This document shows positions 10,301 to 22,091 of a DNA stretch of 64,000 nucleotides, piece by piece. This DNA comes from Symmetrospora coprosmae (lineage: Eukaryota; Basidiomycota; Cystobasidiomycetes; Symmetrosporaceae). The notes below the pieces were generated by a model. That model did no database searches. It was not told the origin of the DNA and saw nothing but the letters and a program-made list of their open reading frames with translations. Made by a program: the position numbers and the translations under genes. Each line of letters opens with the position of its first letter. The stretch's first letter is position 1. Location of the stretch: contig VUYT01000001.1 of the NCBI GenBank assembly GCA_008802785.1, positions 930,001 to 994,000 of the forward strand, read 5' to 3'.

Positions 10301-12299
10301 ATGGAGAGCACACGATCCAAGCTGCCCACTTCCAACAAGTACCCTGCCCGCCTGCATGCGACAAAAGTCTTTAGAGAGCTGTACAAGCGCCTAGGGGGAG
10401 CGGCGGCTCAGGCACGCGGAGAAGAGTCCAAGCTCGTCCTGTACCTCGAAGGAAGCCAGATAAAGTACAGGGACGACACTGACAGGGAGCTGCCATTCAG
10501 GTGAGCGTGTGCGCTGTTCTGTCCCGAGTGCGCTGTCAATCCTGCGTTGCAGGCTGGCTCGGCATCGCATCGATGGGGTCGCACGCGTGACGTCGATCCT
10601 GCCAGCCTGCAGCGAAGGAACCCTCTGACTGACGGAACCCAACAACGCCTCTCCCTGCTTGCCTGCCTGCCTGCACCACACATTACACATCACACACACT
10701 CCCCTCCTCACAGGCAAGAGAGCAACTTCATCTACCTCTCCGGCTGCGACATCCCCGGCTCGCGCATCATCGCCACCTGCCTCCGCGAGAAAGAGCCAAA
10801 AGAGGAGCATGAAGATCTGCTCATCAAGGTCGTCCTCTTCATACCCGAGGTAGACGAGCTAGACGTCATGTGAGTATGCAGGCCGCCCTTGTCCGTGCCT
10901 AGATGGCCTGCTGATCGACGATCCGCCTTGCCTGATCCATCAGGTGGTCCGGGCTGCCCCTCACTCCGAAAGAAGTGCAAAAGAGCCTGGACGTGACCGA
11001 AGTGCACGACATGTCCATGTTTCAGAAGAAGCTCGACGAGCTCAAGACGCCAGTCGTGCACGTCCTCCCGTCTTCTTCGCTCCCACCGTCGCCAGAATTA
11101 TCCTCGTCCTCCGCTAAAACGCCCCGCACAAATGATGCGCATCTCCTTCTCGCTTGCCAGGAGGCGCGCCTCACAAAAACAGGAGCAGAGATCGATCTCA
11201 TCCAGCAGGCGAACGACATCACCAGCCGCGCGCACGAAGGTGTCATGAAGGCGCTTGGGGCAGGCGACAGCTCGTCAGAGTACGAGGCCGCAGCGGTCTT
11301 CAGCTACTATTGCGCCAAGAAGGGCGCCAAATCGCTCGCGTATGAAGTCATTGCCGCTTCAGGGACGGGAGCAGGGACGCTGCACTATGTGTGTAGCACA
11401 ACCGAAGCGCTTCCCGTGTCCGTGCACTGTTGACCCTTTCTCGGCTGGTTGCGTGCCTCCAGATCCGAAACAAAAAGTCCTTCCCGTCATCTGGCGAAGG
11501 GTCGCTCTTACTTCTAGACGCAGGATGCGAGTGGGAGATGTACGCGGCAGACATCACGCGCACCTTTCCCATCGGGAACGGCGGGCGATTCACGCCAGAG
11601 GCAAAGGCCATCTACCGGCTCGTGGAGGAGATGCAGGACGCCGCGTTCCTCCAGATTCGTCCGAGAGCAAATTGGGAAGAGATCCATCTTCTGATGCACA
11701 AAGTAGCAGCGGAAGGCTTGCTCAAGCTTGGCATCTTCAGGGCGCCCGTCGGGGGTATCACGAAGGAGATTCTCGACGAACTCATCGACAGTGGCTTGAC
11801 GACGGCCTTCTTCCCCCACGGGCTGGGGCACTCACTATAAGTTGCCTTGGATCTATGCTCTGCAGCTATCAAGCTGATCTTCCGCCCGTTCTGATGTATA
11901 CAGGTCTGGACGTGCACGACAGTCCGCTCGCCTCGCGTCCAAATGGTCCGAGCGATAACCCCGCCGTCAAATATCTTCGCTTCCGCCGCGAGCTGGTAGA
12001 AGGCAATGTCATCACTGTCGAACCCGGGATCTACTTCAACCCCTTCCTCCTCAAGCCTTACATGGACTCGCCTTCGCTGGACCAGGAGGTCTTGAAGACA
12101 TACATGCCTGTCGGAGGCGTTAGACTGGAGGACGAGTGCGTGGAGTACCATACAGGCGGTTAAGCGCACTCGAATCCGCTGACTCTCTGCCATACGGCCG
12201 TCCTACAGCATCCTTGTCACACGCGACGGCTACCACAACTTCACCTCGGTCAAGAGGAGCATCGAGGCGGTCGAGCGGATGTGTAGGACGAGGGCGTGA
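10301..12299 (+). CDS. Xaa-Pro aminopeptidase / prolidase-type metallopeptidase (M24B)
   Basis: Six exons: 10301-10500, 10714-10869, 10944-11388, 11463-11836, 11902-12135, 12209-12299. They sum to exactly 500 codons (499 aa). The N-terminal AMP_N-like part (KYPARLHATKVFREL, NFIYLSGCDIPGSRI) precedes the pita-bread fold. Metal ligands are visible in order: the two Asp of LLLLDAGCEWEMYAADITRT, His of GLGHSLGLDVHD, Glu of VEPGIYF and Glu of RLEDDILVT. It removes N-terminal residues before proline or cleaves Xaa-Pro dipeptides, probably in the cytosol. The fourth intron (11837-11901) starts ATAAGT and ends TATAC, so it is an AT-AC intron. Only that join gives GHSLGLDVHD. A GT-AG reading would leave a stop or the wrong phase. 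Confidence 0.9.
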
Positions 12300-12461
12300 G
12301 GATCTCCATCTGTGGGCTGTAGCCATAGGTTGTTGTGCAGATACAAGATGCTGCACAATCGACCGCTCCTCATACGCTCCGCTTGATCAAGCATTTTTTC
12401 TTGCGCCACCAGCCGTTCACTGTGCAGTAACCGTCGCGACCCTCGGTTCACAACAGGAGAA

Positions 12462-15162
12462 CTAATCGCTATCCGAATCGCTGCTGCTGTCCGAAGACTC
12501 TCCCTCCTCGTCTTCAGAGCCCGATGTCGTGTACTCGCCGTCTTCCTCCTCCTCGCCCTCCTCGCCAGGCCCATCTTCGATGCGCTTGTACGGCTGCCCA
12601 CGCATGGCCGCCATCTGTCCCGCAATCGTGTCCTCCTCCGGCTCGGAGATATCGTCGTCCTCGTCGCCTGCAGCTCCCCCCGCGCGCGGGTCGTTCGCCC
12701 CGCCCTCGGCCTCGGGCTCCTTGACCTCCATCATCATGTCGCTCTGCGCGTCCGTGCCGACGTACGAGTCGCTCTTGACGTACGTCTGGAACGTGTACAG
12801 GCCGACGTTGGGCGGCGCCTGAAACGTGACCTGCAGCGTGCGGAGCTTGCCGTACCCGATCTGGCTGACGCGCGTGGGCGGCACAAAGATGCGGTACAGC
12901 TTGTGGTCGCCCACGAGGACATGCCAGCCCGGCCGCCGCGCGCCGGGGTACAGAGGCGCGTGCACTGGCGCATCGGGCGTCTCACCCAGCTCCCCCGGCT
13001 TCTTGCGCCCAAGGAGCTCGTCCAGATCCTTCTCGTCGCCTTCTTCCACGGCGAGCTGGTCTGCACCCTCACCATTCACCTGCAGCTGCGGAGGCGGGCG
13101 CGATGACGGAGGCGTAATGCGGATCTTGAGGTTGAGCTGCACGAACGAGCCGGCCGTGACGATCTTCTCGCCAATGACTGTGAAGGATGCCTTTCAGCCT
13201 GTGTGTCTCGCTCGTGCAGCGCACACAGCCAAATCTGTGCACTCACCCTGGAACTTTGCGCTGACCACTTCCAAAGTTGGAAAGTTCTGCGCAACTCGGA
13301 GGGCCAGACTGTACTCCTTGTCCGAGAGATTGCGCAGGATCTCCTTCCTCTGCTTCTCGTCGAGCGCAATGAAGGTGCTAAAGTCGCGCGCTCCGGCTTT
13401 GGCAAGCTCCTGGCTCTGCGCAACAGTGACGTTCGGCAGCTGCAGCAGAGGCGAGAGGTTCGGGTGGAAGCCCTGAATCATCTGCTGCTGCAGGCTCGAG
13501 ACGACCAGGTAGGAGCCGAGCCAGCTGTGCGCAAGCGCAATGTTCATCATTGCATTGCAGAGCGTCGCCGACTTTTCGACAATGGCGTTCTTGTCTGCAA
13601 TCGATGAGCGTCAGTAAGGCCAAAGAAGCTCGCTCCTCCCGTTAACGAGAAGCTGTGACCCACCTCGTAGCAAGCCAATGTTCTCGATGGGCACACGCAG
13701 AAGGTGAGCATAGATGTAGACGGCAGCTCGCTTGGCCGCGGGCTTCTTCAAGAGTGCGCTATCGTCGAGCAGCTCCTTCTCAGCGGGAAGGAGCGACTCG
13801 ATGGCCTGGCGGACATCCGTCTCGAGCGTGGTATAGTCGGTAGCGGCCTTGCCCTGGTTAGCCTTGCCGGTCGGGCCGTACTTGACGAGCTTCTCCTTCG
13901 GGTTCTCATCCGAATACTCGAGGCTCGCGGCCAAGAGCTCAACGGCAGTGGAGAAGTCGATATCCTCCTTGAGGTTCCTAAAGTAAATCTCTGCCGTCTT
14001 TGTGAGGATGCCGTCCTTTGTATAGGCCTTGCTGCTGTACCACCACCGGCCCACAAAGATGGGCATGAGCACGCCAAAGAGCAGGCCGTACACGCCAAGC
14101 ACGTAGCCGTTGTTCTGGCTCTCAACGATCCACGAGGGGAGCGCAATGCCCATGCTGAACTCCTGCTTGCCATCTGGGTGGCCGTACTTTTCGTAGTTCT
14201 CGCGCACGGTCTCGTCCGTTAGGCTGCAAGCACAGAGCGACAGTAACTCAGTCCGATCGACGGAACCTTAGGCACCAGGAGCCAGTGCGACCCACGCTTT
14301 GTAAGCTTTGGTCAGATCGACAAAGTGCGCATCTGCCTCCTCCTTGGTCTGATTCTCTGCCAGCTTCAGCTTGTCGGGGTGGCTGCCGGTGTAGCGTGGA
14401 AAAGGCATAAGAAACGGGTCGACACTCCTGATGCGCACGACAAGACCCACAACTTGAGACTGAGCTTCCTGTAGTGGCGCTTAATCTCCTTCTCCGTCAT
14501 GCCGGTCGACACGCCAAGAATCGAGTAAGGGTCGTAGAAGATGGCGGCCGACTCGTAGTTCCAGGCCCGCTGGAGCACAAAGGCGAATGCGACCCATCCG
14601 ATAGCGAGGAGGAAGTGTCTGTGTGAGGCCCGGGATGTCGGTCAATGATGTGGCAGGCTGAGCAAAGGCAGGCAGGGCAGAGCACGCAGCCACTCACGAC
14701 TTTGTCAGGCCCGAGGTGCGCTTCCTACTCCGCCGCACAGACTCGTGCTTGACTGTCCACCCTTCAGTGGGGGGTTTGACCCTGGACGAGCCAGCGTCTG
14801 CGGATGCGATGCGAGTACGCGTTTCGGGGCGGACGGTTGGCAGGGGGAGCGACGTGGACGCGCGTGTGCGCAGATGAGTATGAGCCGGCGGAGCAGCAGC
14901 GTTGCAGGATCACCACCGTCAGCCTCTCGCAATGCTGTTGATCGAAGGAACCCAGGCAGCAGGCGCGGCCGCACTCTTTGGCTTGAGGGTGTAGATTGTC
15001 CAAGGCACCAGCAGGAAGGTGAGGAACGTAATCAGGAAGAACTGCCGGGCGGGGGAGAGGAGACTGGGAGGATCAGCAGCTGCACTGCAGATGAGATGCT
15101 GCATATATGTGGATGCCACCCACAAAGTACTGCCCCGTCTCATCGTAGCTGTACGACGCCAT
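12462..15162 (-). CDS. sec63: ER translocon component Sec63 (DnaJ-like)
   Basis: The start at 15162 gives MASYSYDETGQYF spliced to FLITFLTFLLVPWTIYTL, the first membrane segment and a match to the Sec63 N-terminus. A second segment follows (PSWIVESQN ... YVLGVYGLLFGVLMPIFVG) around the lumenal J-domain: YSILGVSTGMTEKEIKRHYR, then HPDK restored by the intron join AA|C (KLSLN-HPDKLKLAE). The Brl region follows (DFSTFIALDEKQRKEILRNL, FPTLEV, FVQLNLKIRI), ending in a Ser/Asp/Glu-rich acidic tail, which in this family contacts Sec62. Sec63 recruits the lumenal Hsp70 (Kar2/BiP) to the Sec61 channel. It converges with the aminopeptidase gene about 160 bp away and diverges from the coiled-coil gene at 15437. 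Confidence 0.93.
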
Positions 15163-15436
15163 CCTGTGCCCTGCCTGCTTTGTGGGTGGGTGGGACGTGG
15201 TCAAAGGGGCGCCCGCCCTGGGCGAGTCCGCAGGGAGAAGCAGACCGACAGCTGCTCTTTTTCGCACCAACTGCTGTCGGTCATTACTGAACAGACGCTC
15301 AACCGTCTACATCGCTACATCGCATCCGTAGAACAGCACACACCCGCACTCTCAGTCCTTGCAGACCGGCCTGCTCATCCACATCCACATCCGCATCCAG
15401 CAGTTCGCCGCCCGTCGCCACTCTCGGTCGGTCATT

Positions 15437-16445
15437 ATGTCCAACCTGGCAGGGACCGCCGCGAGCAGCTCCAAGCAAGACGACAGGGATCCCTCCCTGC
15501 AGGCAATCACGACGAGATCCAACTCGCCCGCTTCTGGATCTCTGAGCCCTGCCGCCCCTGCCGGCGCAAAGACGGGCGCAAATCTGCAGCTCGCCATCAA
15601 TGCCAACGCGGCCATCCGCGCCCTCCTCGCAGACAGGGAGGAGGCCGTCCTTGAGAGACTGCAGCAAGCGAGCGATCATCTGCACGAGCTCATCGACAAC
15701 CTCGAAGTCGAGTATCTGGCGTAAGCTTCTCTAAATCTACCGGAGCGAGGGCAGCGACGGTTCCTGACGTCAGCAAGCCTTTGCATCCTCGCGTGCACCG
15801 GATGCGCAGCAAGGCCAATTTGGCATCGATGGTACGTGACGCGGATGTTAGTGAGCTATGCTACAGTCACACGCTAAGTTTGTGCATCCCCGATACAGGC
15901 AACATCTTCAACGGACCCGCGTTTGCTGCATCTAGGTCCGCCAAAGTCGGACAATGTGAGGGCAGCCGATGTGCTGGGCCGGTCCACACATGCACGCACG
16001 CAGCTGACAGCTAGCGAGATCCAGGCCCACCGAAAGCAGATGGAAGACATGATTGATCTGCTCCGAAGGAAGGATGAAGCGATGGAAGTGAGTAGCCGGA
16101 TCTGCGGGTATCTCCTTTAGCCCCTCGTCCTAACTTCGGCTCGTCTGCCCCCTTCAGCGAGTCATCAAGGAGCACGAGGAGACGTTACGTGTAAGCCGGC
16201 AGTCATTCCCCGTCGTGCGCTCCTGGCTGACCCTTCCCTTCTCGCACGGACAGCGTCTGGTACAGGCACACGAAGAGACTATCCGCTATATCAGTCAGGG
16301 TCGCGAAGAGACGGCAAAGGTGAGGAGGGATATGGTACGGTGTTCGTCGCGCTCTGCTTATGCTCTGTATCTGGTTACACCCTTGTTCTAGGCTTTCATC
16401 AACAAGATGCCTTCTTCTATTCTGCCCGAGACCTACCAGCAGTAG
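15437..16445 (+). CDS. Small coiled-coil protein of unknown function, six exons
   Basis: Exons 15437-15720, 15774-15831, 15899-16087, 16158-16190, 16254-16319 and 16392-16445 sum to 228 codons (227 aa). The 33, 54, 58 and 66 nt exons are all in phase. The N-terminus is Ser/Ala/Pro-rich. From about residue 50 there is a helical region (NANAAIRALLADREEAVLER, LQQASDHLHELIDNLEVEYL), and the C-terminal half is a charged coiled coil (EIQAHRKQMEDMIDLLRRKD, ERVIKEHEETLRRLVQAHEE) ending MPSSILPETYQQ. I do not recognise the family. The overall shape would suit a small complex subunit such as a kinetochore or tethering component, but that is only a guess. It shares a 274-bp divergent promoter with sec63. 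Confidence 0.72.
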
Positions 16446-17115
16446 CCACGCCTTCTTCAACATCGGAGAAGAGGAAGCTAACGTGCCCACAGTAGAAGTA
16501 CGAAACACGAGCCGGAGTGCAAGGCAAAGCAAAGGTAGTTCTAGATGCGCAGCGATAGACACAAATTACCAGAATTAATGGGCCGCGGCAGTAGTGTAGC
16601 ATAAGCAGGATGGCTTGCATGCAGCTCTCTTCCAGATTCTGTCTGTCCACTCCCTCCTTCTCAACCCGACTTTCTCCGAACGCGTTCTCCATGCCTTCCC
16701 CTTCCTTCCCTGGCCCCGCCCATTCGGACCCCTTCCGCCTTCCCTTTACCTCTCCTTCTCTCCTTGCTCTCTGCCATTCTGTTCTGTCCTTCCATGCTTC
16801 CTTCCTCCAGTCTCGCTCACTCCGGCTCTTCTTCTCTCCAACCCATCGAAAGGCGCAAGGGATAGAAGAACGCGTCCGGCACTGCAGCGATCGCCACATC
16901 TACTCGTGCACATTGACGCCCGCTCGACAAGAAAGAAGCGTACAACTCGACTCTGCCCTCGCACAGCTTGGTCAGCGCTGCCTTCCTCTTCATAGATACG
17001 ACCCGCCGAGCGCAAAGGAAGGAAGGATGACGCGCAGCAAGACCGGTAACGCACCCAGACCTAAGAAGAAGAGAAGAGGAGGGAGTCTGCCGGGCCCGAG
17101 GCGCCCAGGTTCACG
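16446..17115. other. Intergenic with strongly CT-rich leader
   Basis: From about 16615 to 16850 the + strand is dominated by runs of C and T, like a fungal pyrimidine-rich core promoter or 5' UTR for the gene at 17116. A similar tract precedes the paralogue at 20827. No RNA gene is seen. Confidence 0.55.
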
Positions 17116-17814
17116 ATGGAGGAGATACAGAAGTGGAACGCGTACCTCAATGCTGTCAGGCAGACTGGTCCCCATTGGGCGAAACAGTGAGCCATACAGC
17201 AGTCTTGTCCTGTCCTTCCCCCTTCTGCGGTTCCGCGGTGCTTGCTCCGAGTCGAGCTGACATTGTGCCCTTTTCCCCCTTCCTCTATCCCCGCGTGCCT
17301 TGGCGCGCCTAGCGTGGAGTACGTCCAGAACAAGTATCCCGGCAACCTGCGCAATGTCTACAACGAGATCTGCGACGAGGTCAGAAGGGAGAAAGAGAAT
17401 CGCCGGCAGGCACGGGCGCGAAGGGACCGGCTGGATGAGGAGGCCGCGGCGAGAAGAGCGGAGAAGAAGCGGGTTGCGGCTGCGCCAGCTTTGCGAGAGG
17501 GAGCGGGTGCAGCGGCGGCGGCCGCCGGAGACAAGAAGCGGATGAAGACGTACGGCGGGAAGCAGAGAATGCAGGCGAGAGCGGAGACACAATCGGATGT
17601 GATGAGCAGTGACACCGCTGCCCGGCGGAAGACAGCTGCTGTGCACTATCGCCGAGATGTCTTCGAGGCTCAGTCTGCCAGGCCAGCACAGGCTACACTG
17701 GGCCAAGACACGCTGGACTCATTTCCATCCATCGGACACGACAAGGACGGCGAGTCCTTGTCCGGCTCAGACGGGAGTAGCAATAGCCTCTCGAAAACGC
17801 CCGACTCATCCTAG
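17116..17814 (+). CDS. Orphan protein A, paralogue of the gene at 20827
   Basis: Two exons, 17116-17186 and 17313-17814, give 191 codons (190 aa). The N-terminal 60 residues form a compact helical module with W/Y spacing (EEIQKWNAYLNAVRQTGPHW, then EYVQNKYPGNLRNVYNEI). The same spacing occurs in the gene at 20827, and the phase-2 intron (CA|C here, TA|C there) falls at the homologous residue, which is strong evidence of common descent. A highly basic coiled stretch rich in Arg/Lys/Glu/Ala follows, then a Ser/Asp-rich acidic tail. I do not recognise the family. The shape (helical module, basic arm, acidic tail) suggests a nucleic-acid or chromatin protein, which is inference. An upstream in-frame start cannot be excluded. 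Confidence 0.6.
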
Positions 17815-17850
17815 AGTGGCTCCCTTAAACAGAGCGAGCTAGAGGCTGCC

Positions 17851-20332
17851 ATGGGTAGAATTCGAAACGTCGTACGAACCTCACCCGCAGGAGACGAAGC
17901 GAAGGCGAAGCGGAAGCTGCACCGAGATGACATCGACTCGTACAGGCTGGAGGAGGAGTACGAAGATAGCGGAAATTTCGAGATGCAGGTCGAGACCGTG
18001 AGCTCTCTTTCTTCTTACATGCCTGTATGCGACAGCGCTGCTTCTGATCCCGACTGTTTCTTTCTTGCCCAGTTTGCTACTGAACAGGCTGCTACCGAAC
18101 AGCCGAGTGAGAGGAACGGTGGGAAGAAGCCCAAGTCGAACCCTTTCGAGGAGTCGTCCGCAGGTCCCTTCGAGCTGCCCCCACCGCTGCAAAAGCAGGA
18201 AAGTCTGGAAAGCACCGCCTATGTCGGAACGCCAGAGCTGGCAGAGCCACCGCGATGGGCTCCACGTACAAAGTCAAGCCGCCACCAGCTCTTCCGTCCA
18301 TCCTCTCCAGAAAAGGCAGACCACAGGCTCATCTGCGAAACGGAGGATCAAGTTGACAATGCGCAGATCCTGGCGTACGAATCATCTCCCGAATTGGAGG
18401 AACCTCCGCAACGAGTTCCTGCATTGCCAGCAATCGCTACTCAGCGCGGCCTTCAGCACGGATCAGCCGGCTCGGACGAGATGACGTCAGACGGTGAACT
18501 CGATCACTTCCTGACGGGTTGTCAAGTCGTGCGGACACCTCAGCACAGGCTAGCAGAACTGGATCAAGTCACATCATACGATATCACCAAAACGCATATC
18601 GAACATCCGCAGCTATTTACTACCACTGCAGGGGAGCATTGCGGTCCGGCTCTAGATGGAGTCGCTATTGTGCCTGCTCCTGCGATGCTGGAGAATCGCA
18701 TCGTGGCCAATCGGGACGCTGCCGACCTCGCAAGGCACAGGTCATTGCAGGCTCAGGAAGAATCGGGGAAGCGATACGCCGGGAGAGCGCGTACGTGCTG
18801 AGGCTGGCGGATACCAGACCGAGGACGACTTCATACGTTCCTGCATCCCGGATTTCGCCAAGCCCGCTTTCGGCATCAGCATGCAGAATGGACCGACGTG
18901 CAAACCGTTCGAGTCAGCCGAGGACGTTGTCGACGAGTTCAACCAATATATGGCGGACGGCATCTCCTTTTCGCAGATGAGACTCACGCAACTTGCAGCC
19001 GCAGCTCAGGCTTCACAGACGAGCAGTGTGGGACAGCGCCAAATCAACATGGCCACACACTACAACGAACTACGATCTGCATTTGACGAAGACACACTGC
19101 ACGATTACAGAGCAGAGGAGGAGGAGCAGAGCTCGTCGAGATCGGGCTTCCTGTCGCCGCCGCCTGCGGTCCCGGCTCCTCCCGCCGGGATACACGCCGC
19201 TGTTGAAGCAGCAAATTGTCGTTCGCCCACCGGAAAGCCTATCTTCGCTGTTCCCAACATGCCGGCTTCTGGTGGCTCTGCCTCGGACAACGGCATGACG
19301 TCCGGACAGAACGCAGCGGCAGTGATGTGGGCCAGCACAACACCTCGCAACACCAACGCTCCTGCCTTGCACGGTCTAGCTGCGCCTCAGTCAGTGGGGC
19401 CTATGCAGTCAGGCCACCAGGATCCCGCGATCTTAGTGGCCGTCCTGTCGGAGGTGGTGCCGACCTCAGAAGCGAAAGAGTCTACAGCCACGCCTCCATC
19501 GGCACACGGTGGTCAAAGATGTCCACCCCTGCATGGCCTGAGTCAGAACGACCATGCCTCGATCAGCATCGCCTCAGGGGTAGCGACGCATCCCGTAGTT
19601 GCACGTGTCACAAATCGTACAGATCCTTTGAACCCCAAAAAGACAGTCAGCAAGATTACCGAAACCGTCTCGACAGCTACACCCCCATCGGGAATAGCCG
19701 CACCCAGCGATGCCGCCATCTCACTCGCGTCTGTCAGAAAGTCAATATCAGAGCCTGTCACGGATGTGATCGATGTCTCGAGTACGATAGCTGGAGCGCC
19801 CTCAAGCTGCTTCGACCCATCGAGCTCGCCGTGTTCAAGTCCGACAAGTTTCGCAAGGATCACACGCCGGCATGAGGCCGCGAGCACGCCTCCTTCAAGC
19901 ACGCTCCCTTCGAGCTCTCCGCCCAGAGGGGTTTCGAACAAGCCCACTACAGCTATCTCCCACGCAGCACCGGTCGCGAAGCCGAGCCGTTCGGAGCACC
20001 TCCCGCAATCAGTGACATCAGCTACCTCGCTGCCGCCTGTGTCAGATGCGATCCAGGAAGAAGGACCGCGCGTGACCACTGCGCAAGCCGGCAGCGTGCT
20101 CATCTCTTCTCTCAAGATACATGCCAAGTTCATCGAGTTTCTAGCGGAAGAGGCAGAGAGTCACACAATCGCCGATCTTATCGAGGCAGGTATGACTAGC
20201 AGAGACATGGCCAGCATCGTTGAAGCCTGTGCAAAGGAGCACAATATCCGCATCATCCCGAGGACGATTGCAGGGAACAGGCTGCGGGAAGCGCTCGAGG
20301 TGTACGAAAGTGCAAGGGAGAGTGGGATGTAA
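17851..20332 (+). CDS. Large orphan protein between two paralogues (one frame change unresolved)
   Basis: The start ATG at 17851 sits in a good context (gccATGG). The first part (MGRIRNVVRTSPAGDEAKAK, basic then acidic) contains a probable 75-nt stop-free intron at 17998-18072 (GTGAGC ... GCCCAG). Coding continues in frame 1 to about 18790, then in frame 2 from about 18790 to 20332. I could not find a canonical intron with the right phase to join them. The second part has DFAKPAFGIS, a long Ser/Thr/Pro/Ala-rich region and a well-structured helical C-terminus (KFIEFLAEEAESHTIADLIE, LREALEVYESARESGM). Two short internal repeats read PELAEPPRWAP and PELEEPPQRVP. The family is not recognised. It lies only 36 bp after gene A, so the two could be one transcription unit. 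Confidence 0.5.
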
Positions 20333-20826
20333 GGCAAGAAAGGAGTGGGCCGAAAGGCCGCATCATTGGCGTCGAATCTAAGCATCGGGTAGTAGGTCAG
20401 CTATTCGTGCAGCGGGTAAATCTGCATTTAGGAAGTAGTCGATGACGCATCCGAGAAGACCGCGCTATATGACCGATGGCCTGAAGACGCCATTTTGTCT
20501 GTTTATCCCAGCTCGCCTTCCTTCCGCACCCTTCCTTCCTTCCTTTCCTCCTCCTCCTTTGCGCCTCCCTCGCCACTGTCTTCCTCCCTCCTCCTTCACC
20601 CCATTCCCTTCCTGGCTAGCCACGCCAGATGAGGCCTCCTCTGCTCTTCCCATCTCCTTCTCCTTCTCCGATTTCATTCCTTTCCTCCCTTCATACCCTC
20701 AATTTTCACTGGATTCTCTCCCGCCAAGCATCAACCCCGAGCCGCGCAGTCCTACGAATCGGCATTGCCCCTCGCGAATCTTCACATCATCGTTTCCGAT
20801 TTTCCCAATCTATCGACGCACCGGAA
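20333..20826. other. Intergenic with CT-rich leader of orphan gene B
   Basis: From about 20510 to 20740 the + strand is CT-rich, with many ccttcc and ctcctcc runs. It precedes the ATG at 20827 much as the tract at 16615-16850 precedes gene A. It probably contains the promoter and 5' UTR. No other feature is seen. Confidence 0.5.
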
Positions 20827-21456
20827 ATGGAGGAACCGTCGAGATGCGTTGCATCCGCGCTTGCTGAACCGTCGGCTGCACAAGTGCAGAAGTGGGATCG
20901 CTACCTGACTCAGGTCAGCCAGACTGACGGCAAGTGGGCAGAGTAGTGAGTCTCGCACTTTCGTTGCAACGTCGTTGCTAGACAGCCACTTGCTCACGTC
21001 GTTCCACTCTACAGCGTTTCGCGCATCAAAGACAAATATCCGCACAGCCCGGAGAGGGTCTTTTATGAGGTCCGTAGCGAGGTTGTCAAGCAGAAGGCCC
21101 GCTCAGAGCAGAGTCGCAGGAAACGCAATGCAAAACGAATCGAGCTATTAAAGAAGGTTGTCTCATCGCGCCAATCTCGCGGAATGTCCAAACCTCCCGT
21201 TGGACCAGATCCTCCCTCACCTTCGGGCAGAGGCACATCACCTGGCAATAGAATGGGGAGCCACCCCGCATCTTACTCTCACAGATCTGACGAAGAGGTT
21301 ACGAAACGCTACATCGATCATTGGCAGTCGGCATCTGCCATCGCTGCTACTCCATCCATCGAGCGATCAACATCCGACAAGGACTTGTCCACACTGCTCG
21401 GAGAGTTGGGGGTGGATGATGAACGCGATTCGGAAACCGAGGCCATGACCTCGTAG
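20827..21456 (+). CDS. Orphan protein B, paralogue of the gene at 17116
   Basis: Exons 20827-20945 and 21015-21456 give 187 codons (186 aa). The N-terminal module (AQVQKWDRYLTQVSQTDGKW, then EYVSRIKDKYPHSPERVFYE) aligns with protein A through the W, Y, QT, W, KYP and E positions. Its intron is at the same residue and phase as in A. A basic stretch follows (KQKARSEQSRRKRNAKRIEL), then a Ser/Pro/Gly-rich region and an acidic tail (ELGVDDERDSETEAM). The tail composition is like A although the sequence is not conserved. Function unknown. Together with A it brackets the larger orphan gene. Confidence 0.6.
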
Positions 21457-22091
21457 ATGCCGCTCCACATATCGCTCAAGCGCCCGGACGGACCGGGCAA
21501 CGGCACATCCACAGCCAAAAGGGAGACGGTAGAATGGCAGAGAGTCTGCTAGCGAAGAAGCAACCCACAACACCGAGAAGGCAATTTCAGCGTCCTGTCC
21601 GTGGAGGAGGGAAAGAGTGGCGAAGGAAGGGAGCGTGCAGGCAGTCTGGGAAGGCAGCGTGCCTACGCTAGACAAGGTGTTGCAACGGAAATGGAGGAGA
21701 TTTGGCGACACGTACAGCGATATATGCCCGATGTACGTTAGTATGTCATGGTGATGCCATGTAGCCATGTTGGCGCTTATATAGTTGTGATCTCAGAATG
21801 TTGCTCAGAGCGCCCGAAAATCGAATTGATTGGGAAGCTCGAACTGGGCTGCGGTCGCACCAGTGAAGCAGTGTGTGAGTAACATCATCCCTGTGTTCCT
21901 GAAACTGTGCCTTCCAAGTATTCTTACAATCGCGTCGCGGTCCACCCGCCCAGGCACATGAGCGGTCCAGGGTGGCGGCGGGAACGCGACGGTCGTTGTC
22001 TGGAGCGGCCGGACTCCGGCAGTCTCTCATGCATCCGCATACAACGCAGTGAGACGAAAGCGCTCAACGTCTCCCGGAAACCTCGAACGCA
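21457..22091. other. Intergenic between orphan B and the EXPERA gene
   Basis: About 635 bp with no convincing gene. Short open frames on both strands lack codon structure or recognisable motifs. It contains the presumed 3' UTR of orphan B and the promoter of the gene at 22092. Confidence 0.45.

Noticed and set aside
20442-20867. Pro/Ser/Phe-rich + strand frame across the CT-rich leader
   Set aside because: The composition is a direct result of the CT-rich DNA. The paralogue alignment supports the ATG at 20827.
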